From: Bacillus timonensis
Lineage (GTDB): Bacteria > Bacillota > Bacilli > Bacillales > Bacillaceae_L
Reading direction: 5' to 3'
DNA: 64,000 nt
Assembly (NCBI RefSeq): GCF_004799755.1
Contig: NZ_SLUB01000011.1
Coordinates: 37,533-101,532, forward strand
This document shows positions 20,588 through 30,028 of this stretch, one piece after another. Numbering within the stretch: position 1 is the stretch's first letter; each line of letters opens with the position of its first letter. Position numbers and translations under genes: made by a program. The notes beneath the pieces are model-generated. The model was not told the DNA's origin. It did not search any database and saw only the letters and a program-made list of their open reading frames with translations.

Positions 20588-20671
20588 TTCTCTAACGCAC
20601 CTCCATTAGGTTCATAAGCATTTTTCTTTTAGGGGTTCATTTTATCAATAAAATCGAGGGTAAGTCAATAA

Positions 20672-20715
20672 AAACACGAACGTTAAATTTGGATTTTATT
20701 AGTATGTTCGTGTTT
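20672..20715. promoter_or_regulatory. PurBox pair (PurR operator) of purA
   Basis: Two inverted PurBox-like elements, AAACACGAACGTT (20672-20684) and TATGTTCGTGTTT (20703-20715), separated by 18 bases. The consensus AWWWCCGAACWWT with a 16-17 base gap is known for Bacillus PurR. The CGAAC/GTTCG cores are perfect; the outer C is replaced by A/T in both. Confidence 0.6.
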
Positions 20716-20723
20716 GTTCATTT

Positions 20724-20972
<249 letters not shown>

Positions 20973-21395
20973 TCATTCCCCAGTTTCGGCAAAGCGTTTG
21001 ATTCTTTCACCAATTTCATCACGGACCCTCTGGAAAACAGCCCATTTTTCATCTTCCGTTCCTACTGCTTTTGCAGGGTCATCAAATCCCCAGTGTTCTC
21101 GTTTAACCTTAGACGGTGTAACAGGACATTTATCTTTGGCATCCCCACAAAGGGTAACTGCTAATTCTGCGTTATTTAGTATTTCAGGATCGATGATATC
21201 GGAAGTTTGGTTTGATATATCAATCCCAACTTCCTGCATGGCTTTAACTGCATTCGGGTTGAGTCCATGTGCTTCAATCCCAGCACTTTTTACTTCCCAT
21301 TCATCTTGATTTACGTATTTTTTTGCCCAGCCCTCTGCCATTTGACTTCGACAGGAATTCCCAGTACATAGAAAGTAAATCGTTTTTTTTTCCAT
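20973..21395 (-). CDS. arsC: Arsenate reductase, thioredoxin-coupled
   Basis: 140 residues of the low-molecular-weight phosphatase fold. The P-loop CTGNSCRSQ holds Cys10 and the redox relay cysteines are C83 and C90 ([10 protein letters not shown]). It reduces arsenate to arsenite using thioredoxin. It starts 13 bases after arsB and is the last gene of the ars operon; its stop abuts the acetyltransferase remnant. Confidence 0.95.
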   Translation of the reverse strand: MEKKTIYFLCTGNSCRSQMAEGWAKKYVNQDEWEVKSAGIEAHGLNPNAVKAMQEVGIDISNQTSDIIDPEILNNAELAVTLCGDAKDKCPVTPSKVKREHWGFDDPAKAVGTEDEKWAVFQRVRDEIGERIKRFAETGE

Positions 21396-21408
21396 AATTC
21401 ATACTCCT

Positions 21409-22722
21409 TTAGAAAAATAATAGTGAAATATAGAGCCCAATTAAGGTTATAAATAGAATAGGTATCGTTAAGACAATCCCTGTTTTAAAATACGTTCCCC
21501 ACGATATTTTTACCCCTTTTTGGGATAAAACGTGAAGCCATACTAAAGTGGCAAGTGAACCAATTGGAGTGATTTTAGGACCTAAATCCGATCCAATCAC
21601 ATTTGCATAGACTAGCCCTTCTCGGATTAATCCTGAGGTGTTCGTTTCTGCAATGGCTAAAGCATCAACCATAACGGTTGGCATATTATTCATAACCGCA
21701 GATAATAGTGCTGCGATAAAGCCCATTGAAACAGTAGCCACAAACAATCCTTCCTCCGCCACATTTTGAACCATACCTGCTAAGACAGAAGTAAGTCCCG
21801 CATTTCCTAATCCATAAACAACTACATACATGCCAATCGAGAAAAATACAATATTCCAAGGGGCTCCTTTAATTGCTGCCTTCGTATCAACTGCTTTACT
21901 TCTTCTAGCCATAAGAATAAAAAGGATGGCGATCATTCCCGCTACGATGGAAACAGGAACATTTATGAATTCGCTAGTAAAGTAACCAATGAGTAATACC
22001 GCAAGAACAAACCATGAGAGACGGAACAATTTTGGGTCTTTAATGGCCTCTTCTGGCTTCCTCAATTTAGATAGGTCGTATGTTTTAGGTATACTTTTTC
22101 TGAAGTAAATAAGCAGAACTGCAATCGTTGCAACTAGTGAAAAAATGTTAGGAATAATCATTCTCGTAGCATATTCAAGAAAACCGATTCCAAAGAAATC
22201 TGCAGATACGATATTCACCAGGTTACTTACGATAAATGGTAGTGAAGTCGTATCAGCAATAAAGCCACTAGCCATAATAAATGGAAACACCATTTTTTCT
22301 TTAAAGTTCAAATTCCGAACCATCGCCAGGACAATAGGTGTTAATATCAATGCAGCTCCGTCATTAGCGAATAGAGCGGCAACGATAGCACCTAAAATGC
22401 TGACATAGATAAACATCCTAATTCCATTTCCCTGTGCAATCCTCGCCATATGTAGTGCCGCCCACTCAAACAAACCAATCTGATCCAATATCAGTGAAAT
22501 GAGGATAATGGCAACAAATGATAATGTTGCGTTCCAAGTAATGTCTATTACTTCCATGACATCACTAAATCCGACAACCCCTACTAAGAGAGCAATGATG
22601 GCTCCACCACACGCAGACCAACCAATATTTAAGCCTTTAGGCTGCCAAATAACTAAAATTAATGTTGCAATAAAAATGATAAGTGCTAAAACCAATGTTG
22701 TTGACAACAGTTGAACCTCCAA
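21409..22722 (-). CDS. arsB: Arsenite efflux protein ArsB
   Basis: 437 residues, 10-12 membrane helices, ArsB/NhaD type rather than Acr3 type. [17 protein letters not shown] and [12 protein letters not shown] are conserved helix-break motifs of the family. It exports arsenite made by ArsC. It lies between arsI and arsC in one transcript. Confidence 0.9.
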   Translation of the reverse strand: MEVQLLSTTLVLALIIFIATLILVIWQPKGLNIGWSACGGAIIALLVGVVGFSDVMEVIDITWNATLSFVAIILISLILDQIGLFEWAALHMARIAQGNGIRMFIYVSILGAIVAALFANDGAALILTPIVLAMVRNLNFKEKMVFPFIMASGFIADTTSLPFIVSNLVNIVSADFFGIGFLEYATRMIIPNIFSLVATIAVLLIYFRKSIPKTYDLSKLRKPEEAIKDPKLFRLSWFVLAVLLIGYFTSEFINVPVSIVAGMIAILFILMARRSKAVDTKAAIKGAPWNIVFFSIGMYVVVYGLGNAGLTSVLAGMVQNVAEEGLFVATVSMGFIAALLSAVMNNMPTVMVDALAIAETNTSGLIREGLVYANVIGSDLGPKITPIGSLATLVWLHVLSQKGVKISWGTYFKTGIVLTIPILFITLIGLYISLLFF

Positions 22723-22750
22723 TTAATAGAATGAAAATCTTGGATGTAAA

Positions 22751-23167
22751 TTATATTTTTTGACTAACACAACAAGTATCTCCTTCAACTTGTTTCGTGT
22801 CACTATCTTCTTTTGTATAAAAGAACTCCCACTCATTCCCATCTGGGTCTGTAACCCAAAACTTATCTTGAAGAGCATAGCAACACGTTGTATTCATTTC
22901 CTCACGAGCAAAGAACCCCTCTTTTTCTAATCTTTCTTTATGAAAAATGACTTCTTCAGCGTTATGAACTTGGAACCCAAAATGATTAACTTGATTACCT
23001 TTTACTTCATTCTTCACGTTTAACGTGAAATTCAATCTTGTCTCTTCTACTAGGAATTTAGCGTAATCATTTTTCGTTTTAACAGGCATGACCCCAAACA
23101 CCTTTGTATAAAAATCAATCGACTTTTCCAAATCCGTTACATTAATCCCCACGTGAACATATTCCAT
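22751..23167 (-). CDS. arsI: ArsI-type C-As lyase (VOC fold)
   Basis: 138 residues from the ATG at 23167, which has GGGAGGG nine bases upstream; the longer TTG start at 23185 lies in that site. Metal ligands H5, H62 and E115 and the vicinal cysteine pair C95/C96 match ArsI, which cleaves the carbon-arsenic bond of trivalent organoarsenicals. A second Cys pair lies near the C-terminus. CadI-like metal-binding proteins are close relatives, but the operon context favours ArsI. Confidence 0.85.
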   Translation of the reverse strand: MEYVHVGINVTDLEKSIDFYTKVFGVMPVKTKNDYAKFLVEETRLNFTLNVKNEVKGNQVNHFGFQVHNAEEVIFHKERLEKEGFFAREEMNTTCCYALQDKFWVTDPDGNEWEFFYTKEDSDTKQVEGDTCCVSQKI

Positions 23168-23198
23168 ATATAAATGCCCTCCCAACTATTATTGTCTT

Positions 23199-23218
23199 AA
23201 ATCAAAAAAAGTTGATTT
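23199..23218. promoter_or_regulatory. Putative ArsR operator in front of arsI
   Basis: Perfect 7-bp inverted repeat AAATCAA / TTGATTT with a 6-base spacer in the arsR-arsI gap. The same half-site recurs upstream of arsR. ArsR repressors bind TCAA-TTGA type repeats. An internal operator inside the operon is unusual. Confidence 0.5.
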
Positions 23219-23230
23219 ATAGGTTAAAAA

Positions 23231-23557
23231 TTAACAACAGCTGTTATGTGCTGCTTTATTGCCCGTTTTTCTAAAAATACAACAAAGTTCTTCAGAGAGT
23301 AAGCCGTTTACTTCATTCTCATTTAGATCGTAATAACTCCATGTTCCTTTTGTTTGTTTAACAATTAAATTTGCATCTAATAAGATTTTAAGATGGTACG
23401 AAAGCTTTGATTGTGAAATACCAAAGGATTCCGTTAAATCGCACACACATGTTTGACCCCTTTGACAAAGCTCAAATAAGATTTCTATCCTCTTTTGATC
23501 AGCGAGAGCTTTAAACTTTTTTTCATATTGTTGGAATATTGGTTTTACCGCTTCCAT
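23231..23557 (-). CDS. arsR: ArsR-family arsenic-sensing repressor
   Basis: About 108 residues from the ATG at 23557 (GGGAGG six bases before); a longer frame opens at 23599 but lacks a ribosome site. A winged helix with the metal-site CVCDL at the recognition helix start is the ArsR type I arsenite sensor. A further C-terminal Cys pair is present. It is the first gene of the ars operon and should autoregulate through the repeats upstream. Confidence 0.92.
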   Translation of the reverse strand: MEAVKPIFQQYEKKFKALADQKRIEILFELCQRGQTCVCDLTESFGISQSKLSYHLKILLDANLIVKQTKGTWSYYDLNENEVNGLLSEELCCIFRKTGNKAAHNSCC

Positions 23558-23572
23558 GGATATCCTCCCTTC

Positions 23573-23645
23573 ATCAAATTTTTTTGATATTTGAATCATA
23601 TTTTAATTAATGATTAAACGCAACTGATAAATCAAAAAATGATTT
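23573..23645. promoter_or_regulatory. Promoter/operator region of the ars operon
   Basis: Two inverted repeats: ATCAAA-N4-TTTGAT at 23573-23588 and AAATCA-N5-TGATTT at 23629-23645. They share half-sites with the repeat in front of arsI. Expected to be bound by ArsR; strength and start site are not read from sequence. Confidence 0.5.
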
Positions 23646-23679
23646 ACCAAAAACACATATTGCAAAGATTTGATTGAAA

Positions 23680-23723
23680 AACCCGAAGGTTCTACCAGAA
23701 ATGTACTGGTAAACCTTCGGGTT
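23680..23723 (-). terminator. Terminator of the mhq/doxX operon
   Basis: A 12-bp perfect stem AACCCGAAGGTT (23680-23691) / AACCTTCGGGTT (23712-23723), extended by an inner TACCAG/CTGGTA pairing, 30 bases after the doxX stop. It insulates the ars promoter from the upstream operon. Confidence 0.7.
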
Positions 23724-23753
23724 GAGAAGAGTATATCTTTTTTAAAGCCTTCA

Positions 23754-24194
23754 TTAAGCGGCTCTTTTCATCTCATTTGCATTTTCGTTGAATAGCAAAC
23801 GACTTATTGATAGTAGCTTACTACCATTAATTGCAAGATAAACAGCAATTGCTAAAAATGCTAAGTCTAATTCATATCCTGCCATTTGGCCATTCCCTAG
23901 TAAGCCAACTGGAAGTTTAGCTGTAATGGTTGCTCCGACCATTAATAGAGCAAATAAAATAGATACAAGTCTAGTAGCAAATCCAATGATAAGCGCTATG
24001 CCCCCAATTACTTCAAGTAAAGCGACAACATATGCCATAAATCCAGGTATATTAATACTCTCAAACCATCCAACAGTATTTTCAATTCCTCCTTGGAATT
24101 TAACTACCCCATGTATTAGAAAGAGTATTCCCAATGTAATTCGTAAAATAAGTGCTCCAATTTCGTTTTTTTGTACCATTCTTTCTTCCTCCAT
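23754..24194 (-). CDS. DoxX-family membrane protein
   Basis: 146 residues, four hydrophobic helices, with LRITLGILFLIHGVVKFQGG at the first and EVIGGIALIIGFATR at the third, typical of DoxX/MhqP proteins. In Bacillus such a protein (MhqP) is made with MhqN and MhqO under MhqR. It is the last gene of the operon, 13 bases after mhqD. The molecular function of DoxX proteins is not settled; a role in redox or quinone handling at the membrane is suggested. Confidence 0.85.
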   Translation of the reverse strand: MEEERMVQKNEIGALILRITLGILFLIHGVVKFQGGIENTVGWFESINIPGFMAYVVALLEVIGGIALIIGFATRLVSILFALLMVGATITAKLPVGLLGNGQMAGYELDLAFLAIAVYLAINGSKLLSISRLLFNENANEMKRAA

Positions 24195-24207
24195 TAATCT
24201 ATTTTAG

Positions 24208-24810
24208 TTATAAACTTTTATACCATTGTGCAGCAGCTTCAACTTCTGTCGCTGTCAACTGATGGCCTCTATCTTCCCAATGGATTTCTACATTTGCATT
24301 TGCCTTTTCTAATAGAGACTGCAACTCAGCCGATTCCATCGGAGAGCAAATTGGATCATTTGTTCCAGCAGCAATAAACACGGACTTCCCTGTTAAATCA
24401 GGAAGATCAATGCCTTTTCGAGGAACCATTGGGTGATGAAGAATCGCCCCTTTTATTGCATCTTGATAGTGAAACAAAAGACTCGCTGCTATATTTGCTC
24501 CATTTGAATATCCAATTGCTAATATGTTATTTCGATCAAATTCATATTTCATTGCAGCTTCATCAAGAAACTCATTCAATTCTTTTGTTCTGAAAATAAG
24601 GTCTTTTATATCAAAAACACCCTCTGCTAATCTTCTGAAGAATCGAGGCATGCCATTTTCCAAGACATTTCCACGGACACTTAATACGGATGCCTCATCA
24701 TCTATTCTTCCTGCAAGAGGTAACAAATCTAATTCGTTCCCTCCCGTACCGTGAAGTAATAACAATGTAGGTTTTTCAGGATTTTTACCCTTGTTAAATA
24801 TGTGTTTCAT
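24208..24810 (-). CDS. mhqD: MhqD-like carboxylesterase (alpha/beta hydrolase)
   Basis: 200 residues. HGTGGNE near the oxyanion hole, GYSNG with the nucleophile Ser, then AGTNDP and DRGHQL with the catalytic Asp and His. It matches the putative esterase MhqD of the Bacillus MhqR regulon. Its ATG overlaps the stop of the frameshifted dioxygenase gene (TAATG), so its translation may normally depend on that gene being read through. Confidence 0.85.
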   Translation of the reverse strand: MKHIFNKGKNPEKPTLLLLHGTGGNELDLLPLAGRIDDEASVLSVRGNVLENGMPRFFRRLAEGVFDIKDLIFRTKELNEFLDEAAMKYEFDRNNILAIGYSNGANIAASLLFHYQDAIKGAILHHPMVPRKGIDLPDLTGKSVFIAAGTNDPICSPMESAELQSLLEKANANVEIHWEDRGHQLTATEVEAAAQWYKSL

Positions 24811-25753
24811 TATTTGTCTCCTTCCAATACGCGAACCTTAACAGCTGGTAAGCTTGCTTCTAATTCTTCTCGTTTTGACTCAAACCATGTAGGAAGCATA
24901 AGTTTTTCACCCAGTTCAACAATTGACTCATCTACCGAAAAACCCGGTGGGTCAGTTGCTATTTCAAAAAGAATGCCGCCTTCTTCGTGAAAATAAACAG
25001 CTTTGAAATACTGTCGATCCCGTATTTCTGTTGGATAATAGCCTTTTTCTTGAAGGAGTTTTCTCCATTGGAGAAGATCCTCTTCATCCTTTGCTCTCCA
25101 TGCGATATGGTGAACCGTTCCTGCTCCCATAAGGCCTCTAACTGAAGGGGTTAACTTAATATCTATCACGTTTCCATGTAAGCCAACGGACCTGAATCGC
25201 AGAAAACCCTCTTCATCACCAATACATGTTAGACCTAATACATTCTCAAGTACATCAGCCGTTTTATTAGGTTGTGCGGAAAGTAAAGTTGCTCCAGCAA
25301 AACCTTTTATTGCATTCTCGGCTTTTATCCCGCCAAAACTCCAATTATTAGTTGGTCCTTCTTTTCTTTCGATTAGTTCAAGTTCAAGACCGTCTGGATC
25401 TTTAAAAGTTACATATCTTTCTCCAAAGCGGATGGATGACATGAACTCAATACTGAACTTACTCAAGCGATTCTTCCAAAAATCTAAAGAACCGAGTGGT
25501 ATAGAGTAGCTCGTTACCCCAACTTGTCCCATACCAATACGACCCTTTAACTGTTTGGGCCATGGAAAAAAGGTAATAACAGTTCCCGGATCTCCAGTTT
25601 CATTTCCAAAGTACAGATGATACACCTCTGGTCGATCAAAATTTATGGTTTTTTAACAAGTCTAAGTCCTAGTACACCTGCATAAAAATCAATATTCCTT
25701 TGGGCATCGTTAACCATTGCTGTTATATGATGGATACCAGATGTTTTTTGCAT
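24810..25753 (-). pseudogene. MhqO-like ring-cleaving dioxygenase, frameshifted
   Basis: The gene opens at the ATG at 25753 (GGAGAG upstream) and reads SGIHHITAMVNDAQRNIDFY and so on to LVKK, then stops at once because a run of six A (plus-strand T at 25649-25654) is one base short. Adding one A restores the frame into the remaining 270 residues, which are a two-domain VOC dioxygenase with HHIAWRA and FEIATDPPGF. The downstream paralogue at 25786 reads through the matching position as VKKTVNFDDP. It may be a real frameshift, a slippery-run programmed shift, or a base-calling error. Confidence 0.85.
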
Positions 25754-25785
25754 CTCATTCTCTCCATTCATTCAAAATATGCTCA

Positions 25786-26724
25786 TTAATCTAATTCTTT
25801 CACCTGAATAGGAATTAAACTATGTTCGAGTTGCTCTCTATACTGTTCATACTGTACAGGTAACATTAATTGTTCTCCCATTGTTTCGTGTGATTCATCA
25901 TGTGCGAATCCAGGAGGATCTGTTGCAATTTCAAATAAAATTTCTCCGTGTTCTCTAAAGTAAATCGCATTAAAATAATTTCTGTCTTGCACAGGAGTTA
26001 CGCCATATCCATTTTCTGCAATGTATTTTTGCCAATCCAATTGATCTTTGTTGTCAATTGCTCTCCATGCAATGTGGTGAACTGTTCCAACACCTATTTG
26101 TCCTCTTCCCGTCGGAACCACCTTTAGGTCTATAATGTTTCCAATATCAGCCGAAGAACGATAACGGACAAAATCTCCCTCTTTATCTACGTATTCAAGA
26201 CCCATCACTTTTTCTAGTAATTCTGCAGTTTTATCTGGATGGGATGAAAATAGTGTCGCTCCACCAAAACCTTTTATGGCCACTTCGGGAGTTACTTCTC
26301 CGAATGTCCAATTATTGGTTTCACCTTCTTCTCTTTCGACGATTTCTAGGTGAAGTCCATGTGGATCATCAAATTCTAAATATGTTTCTCCAAATCGATT
26401 CATTTTAGTGTAAGGAATATCATACTTTTCTAATCTTGATTCCCAAAAACTCAATGCTCCTTTAGGAACAGCATAAGAAGTAACACCTACTTGACCATCA
26501 CCAATTCTTCCTTGATAGGCATCTGCCCAAGGAAAAAATGTAATAATTGTTCCTGGTTTTCCTCCCTCATTCCCAAAATACAAATGATATGTTCCTGGAT
26601 CATCAAAATTCACAGTCTTTTTAACTAAACGTAATCCTAAAACGCCTGCATAGAAATCTACATTCTCTTGTGGGTGACCTACTATTGCAGTTATGTGATG
26701 AATTCCCATTGTCTTTTTGCTCAT
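25786..26724 (-). CDS. MhqO/MhqA-type ring-cleaving dioxygenase
   Basis: About 312 residues, two tandem VOC domains. Metal ligands are suggested by GIHHITA near the start, HHIAWRA in the second domain and the ILFEIATDPPGF block. Family members open hydroquinone-type rings. The start at 26724 has AGGAG upstream; the frame opens earlier at 26745. It is followed by a frameshifted paralogue, mhqD and doxX. An MhqR-like palindrome sits at 26834-26851. Confidence 0.9.
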   Translation of the reverse strand: MSKKTMGIHHITAIVGHPQENVDFYAGVLGLRLVKKTVNFDDPGTYHLYFGNEGGKPGTIITFFPWADAYQGRIGDGQVGVTSYAVPKGALSFWESRLEKYDIPYTKMNRFGETYLEFDDPHGLHLEIVEREEGETNNWTFGEVTPEVAIKGFGGATLFSSHPDKTAELLEKVMGLEYVDKEGDFVRYRSSADIGNIIDLKVVPTGRGQIGVGTVHHIAWRAIDNKDQLDWQKYIAENGYGVTPVQDRNYFNAIYFREHGEILFEIATDPPGFAHDESHETMGEQLMLPVQYEQYREQLEHSLIPIQVKELD

Positions 26725-26833
26725 TTTCGTCCCACTCCTATTCATAGTTTTTATATCAAATAATTTTTAATTTCAGGTTTTACTAAACAAATAAAATCAT
26801 TCTACAATAACCGTCGTTTATCTCGGATTTAAG

Positions 26834-26851
26834 TATCTTTAATTCAAGATA
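26834..26851. promoter_or_regulatory. MhqR-like operator upstream of the dioxygenase operon
   Basis: TATCTTTAATTCAAGATA, an 18-bp palindrome with one mismatched pair, close to the known MhqR target TATCTCGAATTCGAGATA. It is 110 bases upstream of the dioxygenase start and downstream of mhqR. Confidence 0.65.
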
Positions 26852-26885
26852 TATTATCTAAAAAAATGTCAACACTAAATTGACC

Positions 26886-27314
26886 TTAACTTTCAACCTT
26901 TTCTTTCACTCTTTTTAATAGATCGATCAGAGTATCTACCTCCTGAGAATTTAGTGAATTAAAAACACTATCCACACAATCCTCATGTTCAGGCATGATT
27001 CTATTCATCAATTCACTTCCATCAGTCGTTAACGATACATGTATCGCTCGTCGATCATCTGGACAAGCACTTCGCTTTAGTAATCCTTTTTGTTCTAATT
27101 TATCGATTACATATGTCATTGAACCACTTGTTACCAATACGCTCTTACCAATTTGATGAATCGTTTGTTTACCTTTATGAAAAAGCACTTCTAGAACCGA
27201 AAATTCCGTTATGCTTAAGTTATTTTTCATCATATCATCTCTGATTCTTTCTTGGATCGCTCTAGATGTTTGCATCAAAATTAAAAATGGTTGGTTTGTA
27301 CATATTCCCGCCAT
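26886..27314 (-). CDS. mhqR: MarR-family repressor, MhqR-like
   Basis: 142 residues of winged-helix MarR fold (SGSMTYVIDKLEQKGLLKR and the DRRAIHVSLT wing). Position at the head of a dioxygenase/esterase/DoxX operon and the palindromes on both sides point to MhqR, the repressor of the methylhydroquinone regulon. No conserved N-terminal redox Cys is visible; Cys5 and Cys86-type residues exist but their role is unknown. It would be released by quinones or electrophiles. Confidence 0.85.
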   Translation of the reverse strand: MAGICTNQPFLILMQTSRAIQERIRDDMMKNNLSITEFSVLEVLFHKGKQTIHQIGKSVLVTSGSMTYVIDKLEQKGLLKRSACPDDRRAIHVSLTTDGSELMNRIMPEHEDCVDSVFNSLNSQEVDTLIDLLKRVKEKVES

Positions 27315-27348
27315 ACTCGCACCTCCTCAAAAGAATCTCTAATTCATT

Positions 27349-27366
27349 TATCTTGAATTCGAGATA
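27349..27366. promoter_or_regulatory. MhqR-like operator upstream of mhqR
   Basis: TATCTTGAATTCGAGATA, an 18-bp palindrome with a single mismatched pair, 35 bases before the mhqR start. It implies autoregulation. Confidence 0.75.
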
Positions 27367-27399
27367 ATTGTAATACATTAAAAAACATCTGTCAATAAG

Positions 27400-27894
27400 T
27401 TAACTAGCTTTTTTGACTTCAGCATTTAATATATCCTCTGTTTTCAGATCAAGTGTCTTTTCTAATAATTCTATAGTGCGTAATGTTTCTCGAATGTCTT
27501 TTTCTGTTACCACGTTTTCAGATTTCTTTTCTTTAATAAGGTTTTTTATAGAAGACCTAAAAGCATTTGTGTTAATTAACCATTCCCCAATTAATTTTTT
27601 AGTTGCCACTCTTTCATTTACATCTTTAATACTAAAAATGTTTTGGATTTCAGGTTCTAATAAAGTAATCGTATTCATCTCTGGATGGATTCTTATCCAA
27701 AAGTAGTTTACCTGGATATCATAATAGTTCTGTTCTATTAAACGATAATATTCAATTCCTATCTTTATTTCGAAAAAAGGACTTTCTTCTGTTGGGATGC
27801 GTAGATCGGCAACATGGACATTTTTCTGGATATCCAAATATGTTTCCAATCCTGACTTGGTATCAATCATTTTTGCATCTAATATTCGCATCAT
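27400..27894 (-). CDS. Unknown protein, 164 residues
   Basis: A soluble, charged protein that I do not recognise. The N-terminal half is predicted mostly beta (a stretch ending YFWIRIHPEMN), the C-terminal 70 residues are helical and lysine/glutamate-rich (RETLRTIELLEKTLDL). No signal peptide, membrane segment or Cys. AGGGGAG lies eight bases before an ATG-ATG start. It stands alone, and the palindrome GGTTAC-N5-GTAACC lies 40 bases upstream, the same sequence as in front of the BA3454/pentose-phosphate operon. A role in the same stress response is inference from that operator. Confidence 0.6.
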   Translation of the reverse strand: MMRILDAKMIDTKSGLETYLDIQKNVHVADLRIPTEESPFFEIKIGIEYYRLIEQNYYDIQVNYFWIRIHPEMNTITLLEPEIQNIFSIKDVNERVATKKLIGEWLINTNAFRSSIKNLIKEKKSENVVTEKDIRETLRTIELLEKTLDLKTEDILNAEVKKAS

Positions 27895-27933
27895 TTTCTA
27901 TCTCCCCTATCGTATTTATTAGGTGAAACCATA

Positions 27934-27950
27934 GGTTACTTTATGTAACC
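27934..27950. promoter_or_regulatory. GTTAC palindrome upstream of the unknown gene
   Basis: GGTTAC-TTTAT-GTAACC, perfect 6-5-6 inverted repeat. Together with flanking bases, GTTACTTTATGTAACCAATA (27935-27954) is identical to 36160-36179. A further half-site (GGTTAC) follows at 27965-27970. A YodB-like HxlR regulator is encoded 230 bases away and is the nearest candidate binder. Confidence 0.6.
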
Positions 27951-28132
27951 AATAGTACACTAATGGTTACTTTTAGTCAACAAGTAATAATTAGTATTGA
28001 TAGTGGGGGACTTATTATTTTTCAATAGTATTTTTACTACAATCCCTTTAATATTGTCATAATTCATTCATAATATTCCCTTTTTATAATAGTCTGTTTA
28101 GGATATAATTTAATTAAACATTATATTACCTT

Positions 28133-28147
28133 GTTACTTTTTGTGTA
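28133..28147. promoter_or_regulatory. Degenerate GTTAC repeat upstream of hxlR
   Basis: GTTAC-TTTTT-GTGTA with the same 5-5-5 spacing as the two clear copies, 35 bases before the HxlR gene. One arm is degenerate, so this may be a weak autoregulatory site or chance. Confidence 0.3.
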
Positions 28148-28181
28148 TATAGATAATTACTAATATAGGAGGTGTATAGTC

Positions 28182-28502
28182 ATGGTAGATAAAGTTGTTC
28201 AGGAAAGAGAATGCTCAAAGGTTGAAGAATTATATCATATGATCGGAAAAAAATGGATGGGGTTGATTGTTCATACCTTAATGGAGGAACCAAAACGATT
28301 TAGTGAAATACATGCCTCTATTCCTGATTTAAGTAAAAGAATGCTCAACGAACGGATAAAAGAACTTGAAGATTGCGGATTAGTCCTTCGCAACGTCATT
28401 ACGGATCGTCCCGTACGAACAGAATATTCACTAACCAAAAAGGGACATGAATTAGGTAAGGCTCTAAAGACTGTTGAGGATTGGGCTAATAACTGGTTAT
28501 GA
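28182..28502 (+). CDS. HxlR-family regulator, YodB-like
   Basis: 106 residues of the DUF24/HxlR winged helix (IGKKWMGLIVHTLMEEPKRF, then LNERIKELEDCGLV). A Cys at residue 11, just before the first helix, corresponds in position to the redox Cys6 of Bacillus YodB, which senses quinones and diamide. TAGGAGGTG upstream supports the ATG. It is the only plus-strand gene in this part and is closed by two terminators. By analogy it would repress detoxification genes, with the GTTAC palindromes as candidate targets. Confidence 0.8.
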   Translation: MVDKVVQERECSKVEELYHMIGKKWMGLIVHTLMEEPKRFSEIHASIPDLSKRMLNERIKELEDCGLVLRNVITDRPVRTEYSLTKKGHELGKALKTVEDWANNWL

Positions 28503-28518
28503 TGATTTCTAAACTCTC

Positions 28519-28545
28519 ACTGCTTGCTCAATCAAGCAGTATTTG
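28519..28545 (+). terminator. Terminator of the HxlR gene
   Basis: ACTGCTTG (28519-28526) pairs with CAAGCAGT (28533-28540) over a six-base loop, followed by ATTTGTTG. It starts 16 bases after the stop. Confidence 0.6.
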
Positions 28546-28552
28546 TTGAGAT

Positions 28553-28590
28553 AAAAGAGGATGCTATACACATATACAGCATCCTCTTTT
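28553..28590. terminator. Bidirectional terminator between hxlR and pgi
   Basis: Perfect 13-bp stem AAAAGAGGATGCT / AGCATCCTCTTTT with A and T runs on both sides, so it can act for the plus-strand hxlR and the minus-strand pgi. Confidence 0.85.
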
Positions 28591-28601
28591 ATATAGTCAC
28601 C

Positions 28602-29939
28602 CTACTTAGAAATTCGCTTTAACAATTCAGCTCTTTCTTTTTCATAGCCTGGTTTACCTAATAACGCAAACATATTCTTTTTATATGCTTCTACTCCAGG
28701 TTGATCAAACGGATTTACACCCATTAATAAGCCACTAATTCCACAAGCTTTTTCAAAGAAGTAAACCATCTCACCAAAAGTAAATTCGTCTAGTCTGTCA
28801 AGCTCTACAGATAGGTTAGGAACTCCTCCGTCTACATGAGCCAACACTGTTCCCTGTGCTGCATTCTTGTTTACAAAGTCCATTGTCTTTCCAGCTAGAT
28901 AATTTAAACCATCTAGATTAGATGCTTCCTCCTTGATTGTAATATCAAGCTTAGGTTCTTTTACAGTTACAACTGTTTCAATAAGGTCCCTGCGCCCTTC
29001 TTGGACATATTGTCCCATCGAATGAAGGTCAGTAGAGAAGTCAACAGAAGCTGGGTAAAGACCCTTTTGGTCTTTTCCTTCACTTTCCCCAAATAATTGT
29101 TTCCACCATTCAGATACGTAATGTAAGGATGGTTCAAAGTTAACTAATAGTTCAATGGATTTCCCTTTTCGATAAAGAGCGTTTCTAACTGCTGCATACT
29201 GATAGCTTTGGTTTTCTGCCAAGATAGGATTACTATATTTATCAGCAGCTGCTGCAGCACCAGCCATCATTTTATCAATATCTAGCCCAGCGGTTGCAAT
29301 CGGCAATAATCCTACAGCTGTTAATACGGAGTATCGGCCGCCGACATCATCAGGGATGACAAAGGTTTCATATCCTTCTTCATTTGCAAGTGTTTTTAAA
29401 GCACCTTTTGCGCGATCAGTTGTAGCGTAAATACGTTTTTTTGCTTCTTCTTTCCCATACTTTTTCTCCATATACTCTCGGAAGATACGAAATGCAAGTG
29501 CAGGCTCTGTTGTTGTTCCTGATTTTGAAATAACGTTTACTGAAATATCTTTGTCCTTCAGCACATCAAATAAGTGAGAGACATATGTGGCACTGATATT
29601 TTGTCCAACATAATAAATCTCTGTTTTGTCATTCATTTGGTTATGGAATGTGTGTGACAAAGCTTCGATTGCAGCTCTTGCACCAAGGTATGAACCACCA
29701 ATTCCGATTACAACTAAAGCGTCTGAATTGCTTCGAATTCGTTCGGAAGCTGCTTTGATTCTAGCAAATTCCTCTTTGTCGTAGTTATACGGCAAATCAA
29801 CCCATCCAAGATAATCAGAACCTGGTCCTCTTTTCTCGTGGAGCATTTCATGTGCTACCCTAACAAATTCACTTAAATATTCAACTTCATGCTCTTGCAT
29901 GAATGATAAAGCGTTAGAATAATCAAATGTAATAGTCAT
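28602..29939 (-). CDS. pgi: Glucose-6-phosphate isomerase
   Basis: 445 residues, the short Gram-positive [29 protein letters not shown] and the [11 protein letters not shown] block are diagnostic. It interconverts glucose-6-phosphate and fructose-6-phosphate. Last gene of the pentose-phosphate operon, 90 bases after fsa; the gap has a weak AGAGGGA/TCCCTCT hairpin without a T run. Its presence here lets fructose-6-phosphate return to the oxidative branch. Confidence 0.95.
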   Translation of the reverse strand: MTITFDYSNALSFMQEHEVEYLSEFVRVAHEMLHEKRGPGSDYLGWVDLPYNYDKEEFARIKAASERIRSNSDALVVIGIGGSYLGARAAIEALSHTFHNQMNDKTEIYYVGQNISATYVSHLFDVLKDKDISVNVISKSGTTTEPALAFRIFREYMEKKYGKEEAKKRIYATTDRAKGALKTLANEEGYETFVIPDDVGGRYSVLTAVGLLPIATAGLDIDKMMAGAAAAADKYSNPILAENQSYQYAAVRNALYRKGKSIELLVNFEPSLHYVSEWWKQLFGESEGKDQKGLYPASVDFSTDLHSMGQYVQEGRRDLIETVVTVKEPKLDITIKEEASNLDGLNYLAGKTMDFVNKNAAQGTVLAHVDGGVPNLSVELDRLDEFTFGEMVYFFEKACGISGLLMGVNPFDQPGVEAYKKNMFALLGKPGYEKERAELLKRISK

Positions 29940-30028
29940 ATATATTTCTCCTATTCTTATTTATATTTATGTAGAGAGGGACTTACCGAATGGAATCCCT
30001 CTATTCTAGTTGTATTGTCTTAACATTT

